The notes under the pieces: model-generated
Seen by the model: the letters and a program-made list of their open reading frames with translations, nothing else
What the model was told of the DNA's origin: nothing
The model's database searches: none
Part shown: piece by piece, positions 33,737 through 44,518 of the stretch
Layout: each line of letters begins with the position of its first letter
Numbering within the stretch: position 1 is the stretch's first letter
From: Gibbula magus
Lineage: Eukaryota > Mollusca > Gastropoda > Trochida > Trochidae
Length of the DNA: 64,000 nt
Direction: 5' to 3'
Assembly (NCBI GenBank): GCA_936450465.1
Contig: OW388296.1
Span: 36,480,586 to 36,544,585, forward strand
Program-made: the position numbers and the translations under genes

Positions 33737-33857
33737 AAGGATAACCCATGATACCGAGGATATGGTAAGGTTGTGGACCCTGATAGAAAGGAAAAACCCT
33801 TTCCTGACTATCAGGGTCTACAACCTTACCATATCCGAGGTAGAATGGGTTATCTAT
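33737..33857. repeat. Hairpin, about 50-bp arms
   Basis: Arms around AGGATATGGTAAGGTTGT / ACAACCTTACCATATCC and GGACCCTGATAG / CTATCAGGGTC, with a loop of about 20 bp. A MITE-like foldback of 120 bp. Confidence 0.85.
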
Positions 33858-34017
33858 ATTATCAACCGTTTTTAAGTGTAAAACAGGCTTTTTACTTGTT
33901 ATCGCGTTATATTGAGGATCTTGAGGATCCCTGGCGTTATATTGAGGATCCCTCGGTGATGTCAGGCTGTTAACAGCCGCGCTATACGAGTTTCTTTTGT
34001 AACGTCATATCTCGTCT

Positions 34018-34095
34018 GCCCCCCTTAGCGCAGTAGTCTGAGGCGTTGACTCAGTAACTATAAGTGATGGTGGATACGGGTTCGAGACGCACTTT
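34018..34095 (+). mobile_element. tRNA-like sequence, probably a degraded SINE head
   Basis: CCTTAGCGCAGTAGTCTGAG resembles box A, and GGGTTCGAGACGC resembles box B. The arms of a normal tRNA cloverleaf do not pair cleanly and box B deviates, so a SINE remnant is likelier than a tRNA gene. Confidence 0.45.
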
Positions 34096-34099
34096 CTGC

Positions 34100-34539
34100 A
34101 AAACATTTACTGTACATATTCTGTCATAAACTTATGAAATTTTTCAAAATTAGTCTAAGTTAGTTTCTTCAGATCTTTACTTTCAAGCCGTCATCTTAAC
34201 AGATATATCAGGGTTTACAATCATTATAATTCCTTCTAACAGGGTTTACAACTGTCTGTGTAAACCCTCCTGGAGGGAATTACAAGGTTGTAAGTCCCTC
34301 GTATCGGGTGATACGGTTTAGAAAGGTCGTTTCAAGTATCACATTATATGGCTGGTAGGTTGATAATTTTGTGGAACCGACACTATACGAGGTACATCAT
34401 TTGAACCAACAGCTCAGTGATATTCAAAGTTGCTGTAATGTGTTCTTTGATCCCCAAAACTGGGGATGGACACCAAGATCATCAAATTTGTGTGAATTGT
34501 TATGGAGTCATTTGGAGGTGTCAGTGGCCGTTTTTGACG
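34100..34539. other. Unassigned stretch
   Basis: Contains short partial repeats (GGGTTTACAA, GGAGGGAATTACAA near 34,210-34,290). No gene seen. Confidence 0.4.
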
Positions 34540-35500
34540 CCGAAACCAGGGATAGATATAGACCCAAATTTAATCAAATTAGACTGAAACGTAGGACAAA
34601 TGGTAGTGCCATAATGGATAAAGTTAGATTTACTTGAAATACAATGGTCAAATTTCATTTTTAGCTCATCAGGCCCAAATGGGGTCACAGGGGTCACATG
34701 CTTAAAAACCTATTTTCATCTTCTTCTCCAGTTCTAAAAGGTCTAGAGAGCTGAAAAAGTTGTGTGCAGACTCCTTGGCCAATGGCGATTCTAAATTGTA
34801 GATTTCGTGACCCCATGATCCCAAATGGGGTCACAGGGGTCACATCCTTGAAACCTATTTTCATCTTCTTCTCCAGTTCCAAAAGGTCTAGAGAGCTGAA
34901 ATGTTGTGTACAGACTCCTTGGTCAATGGGGATTCTAAATTGTAGATTGGGTGACCCTGGCCTGGGACCCCCAAAAAAGGCCTCTCAGGCCATGACCTAA
35001 AAACCTATTTTCATCTTCCTCAGAACAAATGTACCTAGAAAGCTGCAATATTGTGTGCAGACTCTTTAGCTCATTGGGATTCTAAATTGTAGATTTGGAG
35101 ACCCTGTCGCCCCAAATAAAGGCTTTACAGGCCATGAACTAAAAATATATTTTCTTCTTCTCCTCCAAAACATAGAGACCTAGAAGGCTGTAATATTATG
35201 TGCATACTTTTTAGCCAATGGGGATTCTAAATTGTAGATATGGTGACCCTGTGGTGCCCCAAATAAGGGCCTCAAGCCATGACCTAAGCCCAAGGCTCTA
35301 TTTTTAATTGTCCTTATGTGTTCCTTGCCCCATAAAACGTTGAAATAGACATCTAGACCATCACATTTGAGTGAATGGTAATATACATGTATTTGCGGTC
35401 ATTTGGAGGTGTCGGTGGCCATTTTTTTACGCCATAATGGAGTTTTGTGTTCCATAATAGACACACACCATTTTGTATGGTCTTAATGTGTTCGTTGCCC
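34540..35500 (+). repeat. Dispersed repeat interrupted by a minisatellite element
   Basis: 34,540-34,660 and 35,306-35,500 together match the reverse complement of 32,056-32,372. A related 190-bp piece (ATGTGTTCGTTGCCCC) starts again at about 35,490. Confidence 0.72.
34661..35305 (+). mobile_element. HINE-like minisatellite element with a pre-insertion counterpart
   Basis: Begins TTAGCTCATCAGGCCC but runs straight into the unit (AAATGGGGTCAC), so the leader is deleted. It contains about four diverged units and ends AAGGCTCTATTTTT. Comparison with 32,056-32,372 places the insertion in a T-rich spot. Confidence 0.68.
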
Positions 35501-35653
35501 CCAAAAACCTATGGATAGACATACTGATCATCACATTTGAGTTTAGGGTTACAGAGTTATGACCATCTTGGAAGTCATCTTGAAAAAAACCCCACTTTTC
35601 CGGGGTTCCAACTTTGGTAAACTTTTAGTATGTCATAAAGTACAGTAACCCCT

Positions 35654-35862
35654 ACCAGAATCATTTGAGAAACCTTTTGTAGCAATTTCTTCGGGGTTGA
35701 GGGTGTTTTTTTCCATATATTGACTCGACTAATAAGATAATGTACGCGATGGGAGATGGTGCGCGTAGTGGGTATGTATTGAATAAAGCTTTAAAGAATT
35801 TAGAGGGTATGCTTCTACCAGAATCAGTTGAGAAACCTTTTGTAGCAATTTTTTGGGGGTTC
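35654..35862 (-). pseudogene. Inverted LINE piece between a 47-bp direct duplication
   Basis: 35,716-35,812 is the reverse complement of the LINE connector segment found at about 13,740-13,830 (SKFFKALFNTYPLRAP). It is bracketed by two similar copies of CTACCAGAATCA.TTGAGAAA (35,654-35,700 and 35,816-35,862). It immediately precedes a forward LINE piece of the same family. Confidence 0.7.
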
Positions 35863-35879
35863 AACTGTATTTTGACCTG

Positions 35880-36765
35880 ACTATATATCCCAAGCTGAGA
35901 TGGGCCATATTAAACTTCCCACAAAATATACGGTGCTTCAACCTATCCCCCCACTTCCGGCTCCCAAAATAAATGTCCATCTCAGCAAAATAACTTCTAA
36001 ACAAAACCCTCAACTCGCCCAAACAACCGCACCTGTCACATTTACACATTTACCGTAAGCCATCAAAATTTAAGAAACCAGGACAAAATTCTGATCCTTT
36101 CGGACTAGCTCAGTGCTTTAGAAGCACTTCAAAACAATCTACCAAAAACCGTCTTGGTTTAATTTCCAAAATTATTCATACCATCCAATCTGTTAACAAT
36201 CAGGGCAAGGCAGTAAAACTCCTATGGGTACCAGCCCATGTCGGAATATTTGGCAACGAAAAAGCCGACAAAGCAGCAAAGGAGGGTCTTAAACTTCCAA
36301 ATTCACTTCCTTTTTACCATTCGAAACAAGAGGCAAAAAAACTTTAAAATCTTATGTATAACAGGCATGGCATAAGCAATATTCAAACTCCACCAATGCT
36401 CACCATACTAAACAATTTCTCCCTAAACCACTAGGCAAACACAAAATATACTACAAATACAAAAATATTGATAGGGCAATATTTAAGCTCCAAACGGGGC
36501 ATACTAAACTAAATTCCCATCTTCATAAAATCAAACTAAAAGCTTCACCCATATGCCCACACTACCGGCAAGCAGAAACAATCCACCACATTCTCACAGA
36601 AGGCCCAAAGTATGAGGCCTTCCGCCAAATACTCAACCTAACTCTAAGGGCCAACAACATCCCACCACAAAACATTAATCTAATATTAAATCAAAACAAT
36701 AACCAAAATACCTTCCAAGCATTAGGCACTTATCTCAAAGATTCGGACCTCCTCCAAACCTAACA
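35880..36765 (+). pseudogene. LINE 3' segment (RNase H), same family as in tandem units
   Basis: Starts at TATATCCCAAGCTGAGA, exactly where the inverted piece upstream leaves off in the family sequence. It continues through a shortened RNase H region (GTACCAGCCCATGTCGG, coding PAHVGIFGNEKADKA near 36,229-36,275), the Cys-His tail near 36,550-36,600 and the 3' end. About 40 bp around the TDGSK motif are missing. Multiple frame breaks show that it is a relic. The order inverted-then-forward is the mark of a 5' inversion during target-primed reverse transcription. Confidence 0.8.
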
Positions 36766-36866
36766 ACTCATACCTCCTCCCCCCCTCCCCAACCTCGGCT
36801 TAACCAAAAGTAGGCTATTCCAAATTTTAAAATTTTAAAATTTTCCTCAAAAAAACCTTCTCGACC

Positions 36867-37036
36867 ATGGCATCAAAATTATCCAATTTCGGAAACCTTT
36901 CGAAACTTTATTAAAAGCCCCAGTGGCCCGAGTTGGAAATCAGCTCCGCTGGAAACCACTCGTAAAATCTCCAAGGAGAAGAATTATACCTGAATATATG
37001 TCAGACTCCTCTTGTAACCATGGGACATGTATGAAC
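36867..37036 (+). pseudogene. Exon-like fragment with mitochondrial-presequence look
   Basis: A strong start context (CGACCATGGCA) opens MASKLSNFGNLSKLY and stops. Another frame continues directly with LLKAPVARVGNQLRWKPLVK and SPRRRIIPEYMSDSS and runs to a donor-like AAC-GTAAGG at 37,037. The N-terminus is basic, rich in Ser/Leu and free of acidic residues, as in mitochondrial targeting peptides. A single-base shift separates the two halves, so this is either a pseudogene, an assembly error or coincidence. I do not recognise the protein. Confidence 0.3.
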
Positions 37037-38651
37037 GTAAGGTAGGGACGTCGCGACGATTTCCAAAATCACAAACGTTAAATTGTTCTGAAATACGTGG
37101 CGGATAATACTCCTTATCACTATGAAGTCATTGCATACCTTATTTGGTGTTGAATCCCAAAATGGAGCTTTCAATCCATCGTAACAACAGAATCTCTCGA
37201 GCATGTTAAAAACAATGGCTGAAATGCCCTTCCGGCTCTATTCCGGAAATGCTAACTATAAGGTGTGGTGTAAAATCCGAACTCGGTGACGAAACGAAAC
37301 ATTGTTTTCATTTAATTGAGGCAACTTTTGTATGTAACATAATTCATATTGCTCAAACAAAATTTCAAATTGACTGTACAGTGGCGTACCATTTAATTCC
37401 TTCCTTGACAATTGTTAATCCCACAGCCATACATGTCACCATATCATCATTTTTATTTTGTTGATTCACATGACAAACTTTTTGTAAATTTATAAACATT
37501 TTCGAAACACTAACATAAACAATACATATTCTGAGAATTCAAATTGTATTTATTTGAAATATTGTTTAAATTATAACACTACGAACGTCCTCACAACAAC
37601 AATCACAAACTCCCGTTGTTGTCAGCATTTTATTCATGTCCACACAAGCGCAACATTGATCACACGCTTCCGCGCAGCTAATTACTATGCAATTCATCAG
37701 ACCACAAAGCTTGTCAGGTGGCCACGATTTCAAGACTTTCACAACACCACAATCTCGGACTGGACTCGTTCCAGCTTGCATCAGCCGCCATTTCTACTCG
37801 CCTGGGTATTATATTATATCACACTGTAATAAAAACAACACAGATATTCACATATTGTAAAGCATGTTTCCGATAAAGTGAATATAGTTATTCCACATTC
37901 TTTTGGTTTTAAGTGTGAACAACACGATTCACCCTTTTTTATCCTGACATGTAGCTGAACATCATAAATAAGCGCACATAAAATCGCATATAAGACAATT
38001 TTTAGTTCCATGTCATTCATTTTGTGAAAACCGAAAGGAAATCTACATTATACAATTAGTTACAATTGCAGGGAGGTAGGTATCCGGCCCGTATGTGTGC
38101 AAATGCAAAAGGTTTACAACATTGAATCTACTGTACACAAGAAACCATTTTGGGTCCGGGTTTCTAGTTCACGGGAAAATAAAGGAAAACATTAAGTATG
38201 CTAATTACTGCAATCACAATGAAAAGTTAGCCAATCAAACCTTGGATAATCAATAACCCCAAAATAATTTTATGAATAAAAACTCATCTTTCTTGGTTTG
38301 AAACTTTCAAAGGACATTCCCATAAAATAAGAAAAAATCCGAAGTTAGTAATTATTTTATTCATGCTAGGTTTTATACTCGAAGGCATGGCGATGTGCAC
38401 GTGCAAAAAGGGCTAACTAAAATCACGTGACTCAGTCCCATTCGGCCATTTCAGGCATTTGTGTGGGGTCGTGAGCTGCTCAGGTAGGATATCCGCGAGG
38501 TCCCTACGTAAGGATCTCCTTAATATCTGCAAAGAAAAATGGCCACACCTTACAAACAACCAGCTTGTTATTTACATTTTAGGAAACCCGGATTTAGTCT
38601 TTCACACCGCCAGACCCTGCCATGATAAACTTTTTAAACGACGATTTATCT
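37037..38651. other. Unassigned 1.6 kb
   Basis: Only short open frames without domains. No repeat family was recognised. If the exon at 36,867 is real, this would include its intron. Confidence 0.4.
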
Positions 38652-38653
38652 TA

Positions 38654-39833
38654 AACTGACGTCCAAAAGAAACTTTACACTTTTAAAACATGGAAATATC
38701 AAAATCTAAACAATCAATTGGAACTTAAGTAGTCGGTAATACATCGCCCGAATCCAACATTGCTGTGTGTATAACATGACCTTTGTACCCCTCATGATTT
38801 TTGGTAAAAGTCCCAAAAATGGAAAAGCACATTCAGGACGTGTGGCCTATATTGCACGTGCAGTAAGGATATAAAAGAGATACCAACAGCATGTCTGGTG
38901 TCCACAATGAAAAAAAACCCACCAAAGATATGTCATGCCTAAGACCAGAAGAACGCGAGCGAGCCCTGGGAATGATGGAAATGGCTGCCATCCATACCCA
39001 TGCTGCAAGAACGTTTGGTTCTTCTCGCGTTGCAGTGAATAACATAATGTAACGTTACAGACAGACAGGGCAGATATCGGACAGGCCAAGGATTGGAAGA
39101 CCGAGGGTGACAACCCCCCATGATGACGTCACCTGCGTACATAACATTTACGAAATCGCTTCCTGACAGTGACGTCATCAGCTAGGAATGCCCTTGGTCA
39201 CGTGATCAGCCGACAGACAGTTGCCAGAAGACTCAGGTCCTATGTTCTTAGAACACACAGGCCACACATGGGACAGCGGTTGACAGTGGAAAATCGTCGT
39301 CAGAGATTGAGATGGGCCCGAACTTACGCCGTTGGCAGCGTCGTGACTGGCAGAGAGTCGTCTTTTCTGATGAAAGTCAATTCAACATGTACAGGGCTGA
39401 TGGATAGTCGTATTAGACAGAGACCACACCCACCAGCCAACAGACAAGAGTTGATTGTGGCACTTCAAGAAGAATGGCAGTGTATGCCACGTGACGTCAT
39501 CAGACGACTGACGTTTTCTATTCGTCGGTGGGTATATACGTGTATTGAGGCACGGCGTGTCCACACAAGTTATTAACACGCAACATTAATGATCTTGGGG
39601 GTTTTCTGTCTGTAGTATGGTTTCCCAAGGATGTTGAAAGTGCTGTTTTGTGACCCCACCTCCATATCAGCAACCGTGACGTCATCACCTGACACTTTAT
39701 GCTCATCATCTCCAGGGATTGTCATGTAGACATGTTAATCTTTTCACTGCACTTTATTTCATGCACCCATCGTTTGTCGTCTTTGTTCTAGAGCGTTTTC
39801 AAACGAGTGTAAAGTTTCTTTTGGACGTCAGTT
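38654..39833 (+). mobile_element. Tc1-like DNA transposon, 1,180 bp, flanked by TA
   Basis: Terminal inverted repeats of about 28 bp (AACTGACGTCCAAAAGAAAC onward at 38,654; its inverse ending at 39,833), with TA on both sides (38,652-38,653 and 39,834-39,835). It encodes a damaged transposase. The length is well below the usual 1.5-1.7 kb. Confidence 0.88.
38880..39576 (+). pseudogene. Tc1/mariner transposase with internal deletion
   Basis: Pieces of a Tc1 transposase lie in order over changing frames. The helix-turn-helix DNA-binding part comes first (RPEERERALGMMEMAAIHTH near 38,945; SDRPRIGRP near 39,075). The TSSARNALGHVISRQTVARR block follows near 39,169. The first catalytic Asp is in VVFSDESQFNMY near 39,360. 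The sequence then jumps to a C-terminal part (LQEEWQCMPRDVIRRLTFSI). Roughly a hundred residues that should hold the second Asp and the last acidic residue are missing, and stops break the N-terminal half. It could be mobilised only in trans. Confidence 0.85.
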
Positions 39834-39914
39834 TATATAACTAAGATTTTAGCTTTTTGGCTGCAAACTTGTTTATGTTTAAGATATATTCACTTTTACC
39901 GCACTATATATATA

Positions 39915-40234
39915 TGAGGCGACGATAACCCAAAATAAAACATAAAACTGTATTTGTCAATCCCAAATTTATATAACAAAAAAGTATGTACAATATTTAC
40001 AAATTTCCCCGAAATTACATGTCTATTCTGTAAATGCTCCAAGAGCAATATTCAAAATGTATCTGTTCAATTCATTATGTCTGTAAATGTATCCGTGAAA
40101 TAAAATAACAAATAAACTGTAAAAGTCTAATAATCTGTAAGCAGAAGAAGACTCGCGTCCTCTCACTGCAAGCAACGAATCTATCATGCTGTCTTAAGCG
40201 ACCCTGTGAAAAGGTAAATCAGCTGACATGTACA
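39915..40234 (-). repeat. 3' LTR of BEL/Pao element
   Basis: Matches 46,669-46,989 with scattered substitutions. On the minus strand it runs from TGTACATGTCAG to GTTATCGTCGCCTCA. The outer limit could be a few bases longer, since TTTC is shared beyond both copies. Confidence 0.85.
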
Positions 40235-40963
40235 TTTCAGCATGATGCATGAAGTCCACGGAGAAAAACCTGTTTAGCGTTCTTAGGCCAGGAATATAAA
40301 CATAATTTACATCACTTCAAACCATCACAAATCAAAATAAACAAAATAAAAAATCTGAAATAAATTATTTTCATTCAAACAAAAATATATCTTCGAAAAC
40401 TTTGCAATGATACTGAAATAGAAATTCAAATATTCACTTTAAACTGTCAATATGAGTTCATGATTCACAAACATGAAATCAATCAGTCCTTTAATCAATC
40501 TATTAATCTGAAAAGGAATACATTCATCAACAAATGTCAAGCTGAAAAATAAATCAAATGTAAGTCAACAATCGTCAATTCGAATGTCCACCTGTCATCT
40601 GAAAATTCAACAATATCATATCAGAACAAAACAACTGTCAACAGTCTATCATATTGTCCACAACGATCAGTCCATTATCTGTTTCATACCTATTCAATGT
40701 CAATTGTCAAACATAAAATATCTTACAAAAATGGTCAAATGTTCACAAAAACGTCCATAAATATGTCCACAAAATGTCCATAAAAACGTCAATGTCCACA
40801 ACATGTCAAATTTCCACAAAAGGTCAACTGTCCACAAAAAAGTCCACAAACATGTCCACAAAAACGTCAACTGTCCTTAAAAATGTCCACAGATTGTCCA
40901 CAAAATGTCCACAAAAATGTCAACTGTCCATAATATGTCCCGGCGTCAAATGTCCACAACTGT
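40235..40963 (-). repeat. Degenerate TGTCCACAAAA tandem tract before the 3' LTR
   Basis: From about 40,560 the phrase TGTCCACAAAA(A)CGTCAA recurs with 11-25-bp spacing, densest at 40,735-40,950. It occupies the non-coding stretch between integrase and the 3' LTR where a polypurine tract is expected. The rest (40,235-40,560) is AT-rich and shows nothing clear. Confidence 0.65.
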
Positions 40964-41935
40964 CTACTGTCTGTGCGAATCATCAAGATCTCTGCAGGAA
41001 TCTGTCTCTTCATCTGTGTTCTCTGTTGTCGACCACTCCAATGGGCAGATTTTGTTTGCAGGCCTTTTGAAGATGAAGTTTCCGACCTTGACATCTACGA
41101 TGTGGATGTGTCCATCACGTCCTGGATAAGTATGCATCACCTTCCCAAGTTTCCACTGTCCATGAGGAGTGTCCGGAGATATGACTAAGACTATGTCATT
41201 TATGCATAAGTCTTTCCCAGTCACTTGCCACATTTTCCTTGTATTAAGTGTAGGCAAACACTCACGCATCCACCGTTTCCAGACATGGCGTATCAACTCC
41301 TGGATGCGATGCCATTGCTTTCGCGGGTTGAAGTCGGTTTCGTCTACACTGTCTGGATCGAACAATCCACCTATTTGTCCATGAAGAAAATGATTTGGAG
41401 TCAATGGGCTCAGGTCTAGAGGATGATCACTCTCATATGTCAACGGTCTTGAATTTATCAGTGCTTCTGCACCTGTAAATACCGTCAACAGTTCCTCATC
41501 AGAAACATCCCTGTTGCTCAAAATGGCATATATAGCACCTTTTGCTGCTTTTATCATAGTTTCAAAGACACCTCCAAAATGTGGCGCATTAGGAGGATTG
41601 AAATGCCATTTTATGTCTCTGTTGGCCAAAGACCTCTGAATACTGTCTTTATCAAGAACATCAAGAAGCTGTTTCAGTTCTTTTACAGCGCCAACAAAAT
41701 TCGTACCATTGTCGGATATGACATCATCTGGTAGACCCCTTCTTTAACCATCCTGTTGAAAGCATTGAGAAATGCATCTGTGTCTAAACTGTATGACATC
41801 TCCAAATGTACAGCGTGTGTTGTTAAACAAGTGAAAAGACAAAGATAGCGTTTGCGTTTAGCTTTTCCTCGACCCCGACGTGTGAGGAATGGACCAGCAT
41901 AATCAACCCCAATGTGACTAAATGCACACATTGAT
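40964..41935 (-). pseudogene. Integrase core and C-terminus of BEL/Pao element
   Basis: The minus-strand frame 41,935-41,683 carries the first catalytic Asp ([10 protein letters not shown]) and then shifts. The second Asp lies in a SDNGTNF-like segment near 41,710 in another frame. The long frame 41,629-40,964 (221 codons) has the catalytic Glu in HFGGVFETMIKAAKGA and continues into the C-terminal domain typical of BEL/Pao (NDIVLVISPDTPHGQWKLGK). This enzyme inserts the cDNA into the host genome. One frame shift near 41,740 separates the two parts. The frame ends after the LEWSTTENTDEETD tail. Confidence 0.88.
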
Positions 41936-42224
41936 CTTTTACTCGGAGACTTGGCAACGGTGCCATGACTTGAACAACTGGTTTTGCTTTGAGCTTTCTA
42001 CACTTGGAGCATTCCTTTTGCCACTCCTTGATAGTCTCTCGAGCACAAATGATCCAATATTTGCTTGATAAGCACGAGAGTGTATGGTTTGTCCCTTGAA
42101 CATGATTTCCTTCTTCATGATAATGTTGGACTATCAGTTTGGTAACCTGGTGTTTGCGAGGAAGAATGATTTGGAAACGTGTCTCGTGAGGAAGACAATC
42201 TGCCTCAACCAAACGACCATTCAT
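41823..42224 (-). pseudogene. Integrase zinc-binding domain of BEL/Pao element
   Basis: Open stretch with the H2C2 zinc domain: His residues in IVQHYHEEGNH and Cys residues in [12 protein letters not shown], preceded by LPRKHQVTKL. It leads toward the integrase core but changes frame near 41,935. The zinc domain helps assemble the integrase on the DNA ends. Confidence 0.85.
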
Positions 42225-42344
42225 CCTAATGAGACCATTCTCATCTAAGGTAGGTTGAAGAGGAAGAAGCTTTGATGTAACCGGTAGCTTTGGAGATACA
42301 GAGATACAGCTAAGTATCTTATACTCTACTGGAAATGCTTCCTT

Positions 42345-43599
42345 TTATGCCTGGACTTTTATTCGTGCTTCAGCATCTTCTAGTTCTTCTGAACCGAGTT
42401 CACCAACAGTTCTGAACTTCTTTGTTGTTGAACAGTTATGCACAAAGCATATCACCCACGCATTGATGCGTGTGAGATGTCTCCAGTTGGAAAACCGTGC
42501 AGGTTCAAGATTGCATGGACGACCAGTATGTTCCGATACAACTGATATTGTGTAAGTTCTACTGGAAACCTTTGTTTTGTTAACGCATGACTCATCAAAA
42601 CTATTTTCTGGCCATTCACTTGTATCTTTCACAAGAAAACAAGGACCAGACCACCAAAGTGTAGACACTTCAAGCCGTGCAACTGATATGCCTCTACTGA
42701 TGATATCTGCCGGATTCTGAGACGTTGGAATGTGTCTCCACTGTGCAGGATTGGAGTAACTTTGGATTTCACAAACTCTGTTGCCAACGAACTGTTTGAA
42801 AGTTCTATTACTGTTCTTCATCCAATGCAGAACATTCATACTATCAGTCCAAAATGTAACTTTGTCTATTTCTATTTTCAGAGCCTTGATCAAAACATGT
42901 ACAAGACGAAGACCAAGGACAGCTGCCATCAACTCTAGTCTCGGGATACTGCAAGCTTTGAGAAGGAGCGACTCGACTCTTAGCAGTAACTATTCTACTG
43001 GATTTGTCTCTATTCAGGTAAGTATGTACAACATAAATGACTGCACCATATGCATCTTCAGATGCATCCACGAAGGTACGTATTGTGACATTTGAAACTT
43101 CATCTTCTAATCTAAAGCATCTTGGTATTTGAATGCTTCGTAGTTCTTTCCATTGTTCTAACCAATGTGATACTTTGTCTTTCAGATGCTGTGGAAATTC
43201 TTCATCCCAATCATGACCTTTCAGCCACATTTGCTGCAACATGATCTTTGCAGAAATGATATATGTTCCCAACAATCCTAGTGGGTCAAACAACTTGACT
43301 ACCTGTCTCAGGACATTTCTCTTTGTTGTTATGTCTGTAAGCGGTGATTCTGTTTTGAAACAGAAAATGTCTTCATCAGCAACCCAAGAAATTACCAACG
43401 CTTTTATGGTTGGTAACTGACCTTTGCTGATATCGATTTCAGCAACTCTATCTTCTTCTGGAATATTGTCAAGAACCTCGATCTTATTCGATAGCCATTT
43501 GCGAGCATGCATGGATGCACCAGACCAAAGCTGAGTTAGCTGATCGTATAGCTCAATTCCATCATCAACTGGGTCCACAGAGTCCATGCTGTCATCCAT
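42345..43599 (-). pseudogene. RT end and RNase H of BEL/Pao element
   Basis: The frame 43,599-42,844 starts at the RT catalytic motif (YMDDSMDS, the Tyr just upstream at about 43,603). It runs through FDPLGLLGTYIISAKIMLQQ, characteristic of the Pao domain, and reaches VRTFVDASEDAYGAV-type RNase H sequence (here TIRTFVDASEDAYGAVIY). A frame shift near 42,940 leads to 42,932-42,345, with LMAAVLGLRLVHVL (catalytic Glu just upstream), TFWTDSMNVLHWMK and HIPTSQNPADIISRG. These enzymes copy the RNA and remove it from the hybrid. Only two long frames are needed to cover the region, so decay is modest. Confidence 0.88.
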
Positions 43600-44440
43600 G
43601 TATGTGCATTATAGAACAGTTTCAGCAGCTTTTGGAAGATCTGATTGATGCCTCTTTGCATGTTCCTGTGTGACGTATTGTGCCAAAAAGGGTGAAGACG
43701 TGTTGCCGAATACAACTCTGCTAAACTCATACACTTCTGGAGGTGAATAAGTGTTCATCGATCACCAAAGAAATCTATGAAATGGCCTATCATCTGGTGA
43801 GATGTGGATTTGTAAGAACATCTCTGAGATGTCATAAGCAAGAGCAACTGGCTTCTTTCTAAATCTAAGGAGAACATCGAACAATTATCTGTATGTTTTG
43901 GCCCAGGATGTATAACACCATTAAGTGAAATGTTCCTGAATTTTGCAGAAGCATCAAATACTCTGTCTTCTCTATCAGGACGTACAATTGGGAAATGTGG
44001 AAGATACCAAACTTTGTCTGCTTGTGCTAAGTTTTGGTCTTTAGCAAACTTTTCTCTGCGCTAATCATCTGAAATGCCATATTATAATTGTTTGGTAAGG
44101 AATAGTGTTCCTCTTTCCAAGGAATGCCAATTTGATAATGGCCATGTTCATATAAAAGTGTTGCCCGTGCTGTAGATAAAACCTCTTCATCAGCTGGCTC
44201 TAAGTTCAGAGAAGGAGAACTGATCTCCTCTACTTCCCAAAACTGCTTAACTAACAAGTTGAGCTCATCATCTTTGGAGTTTGTGGAATATGCAAAATGT
44301 GCATTCTGAGATGTTGAACTATCGTTGAGATTCCCTATGAAGGTCCAGCCAAGAGGTGTTCTCCTCGCAATAGGCTCACCTGTGTTGCCACAAACATCTT
44401 CATAGGACCTGTGTAGAGTCAACTGATCTATGCAAATCAA
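43600..44440 (-). pseudogene. RT N-terminal region of BEL/Pao element, frame-shifted
   Basis: The frame 44,440-44,027 (DQLTLHRSYEDVCGN..GWTFIGNL) is the linker between protease and RT seen in BEL/Pao. The RT fingers follow in shifting frames (VWYLPHFPIVRPDRE..RVFDASAK near 43,900-44,010). At least three breaks occur before the YMDD motif at 43,600. Gene order and motifs are clear, but the enzyme could not be made. Confidence 0.82.
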
Positions 44441-44518
44441 AAGATCTACGTGAGGACGTCGTCCTAGATAAGGAAACTTGATTTTCTGTAAGTGTTTCCA
44501 TTTGTGTTGAATGTCACC

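Noticed and set aside
40774..41070. Open frame MSIKTSMSTTCQ on the plus strand
   Set aside because: It reads through the TGTCCACAAAA tract and is antisense to the BEL/Pao integrase end.
41169..43095. Plus-strand open frames over the BEL/Pao region
   Set aside because: They are antisense to clear RT, RNase H and integrase motifs on the minus strand.
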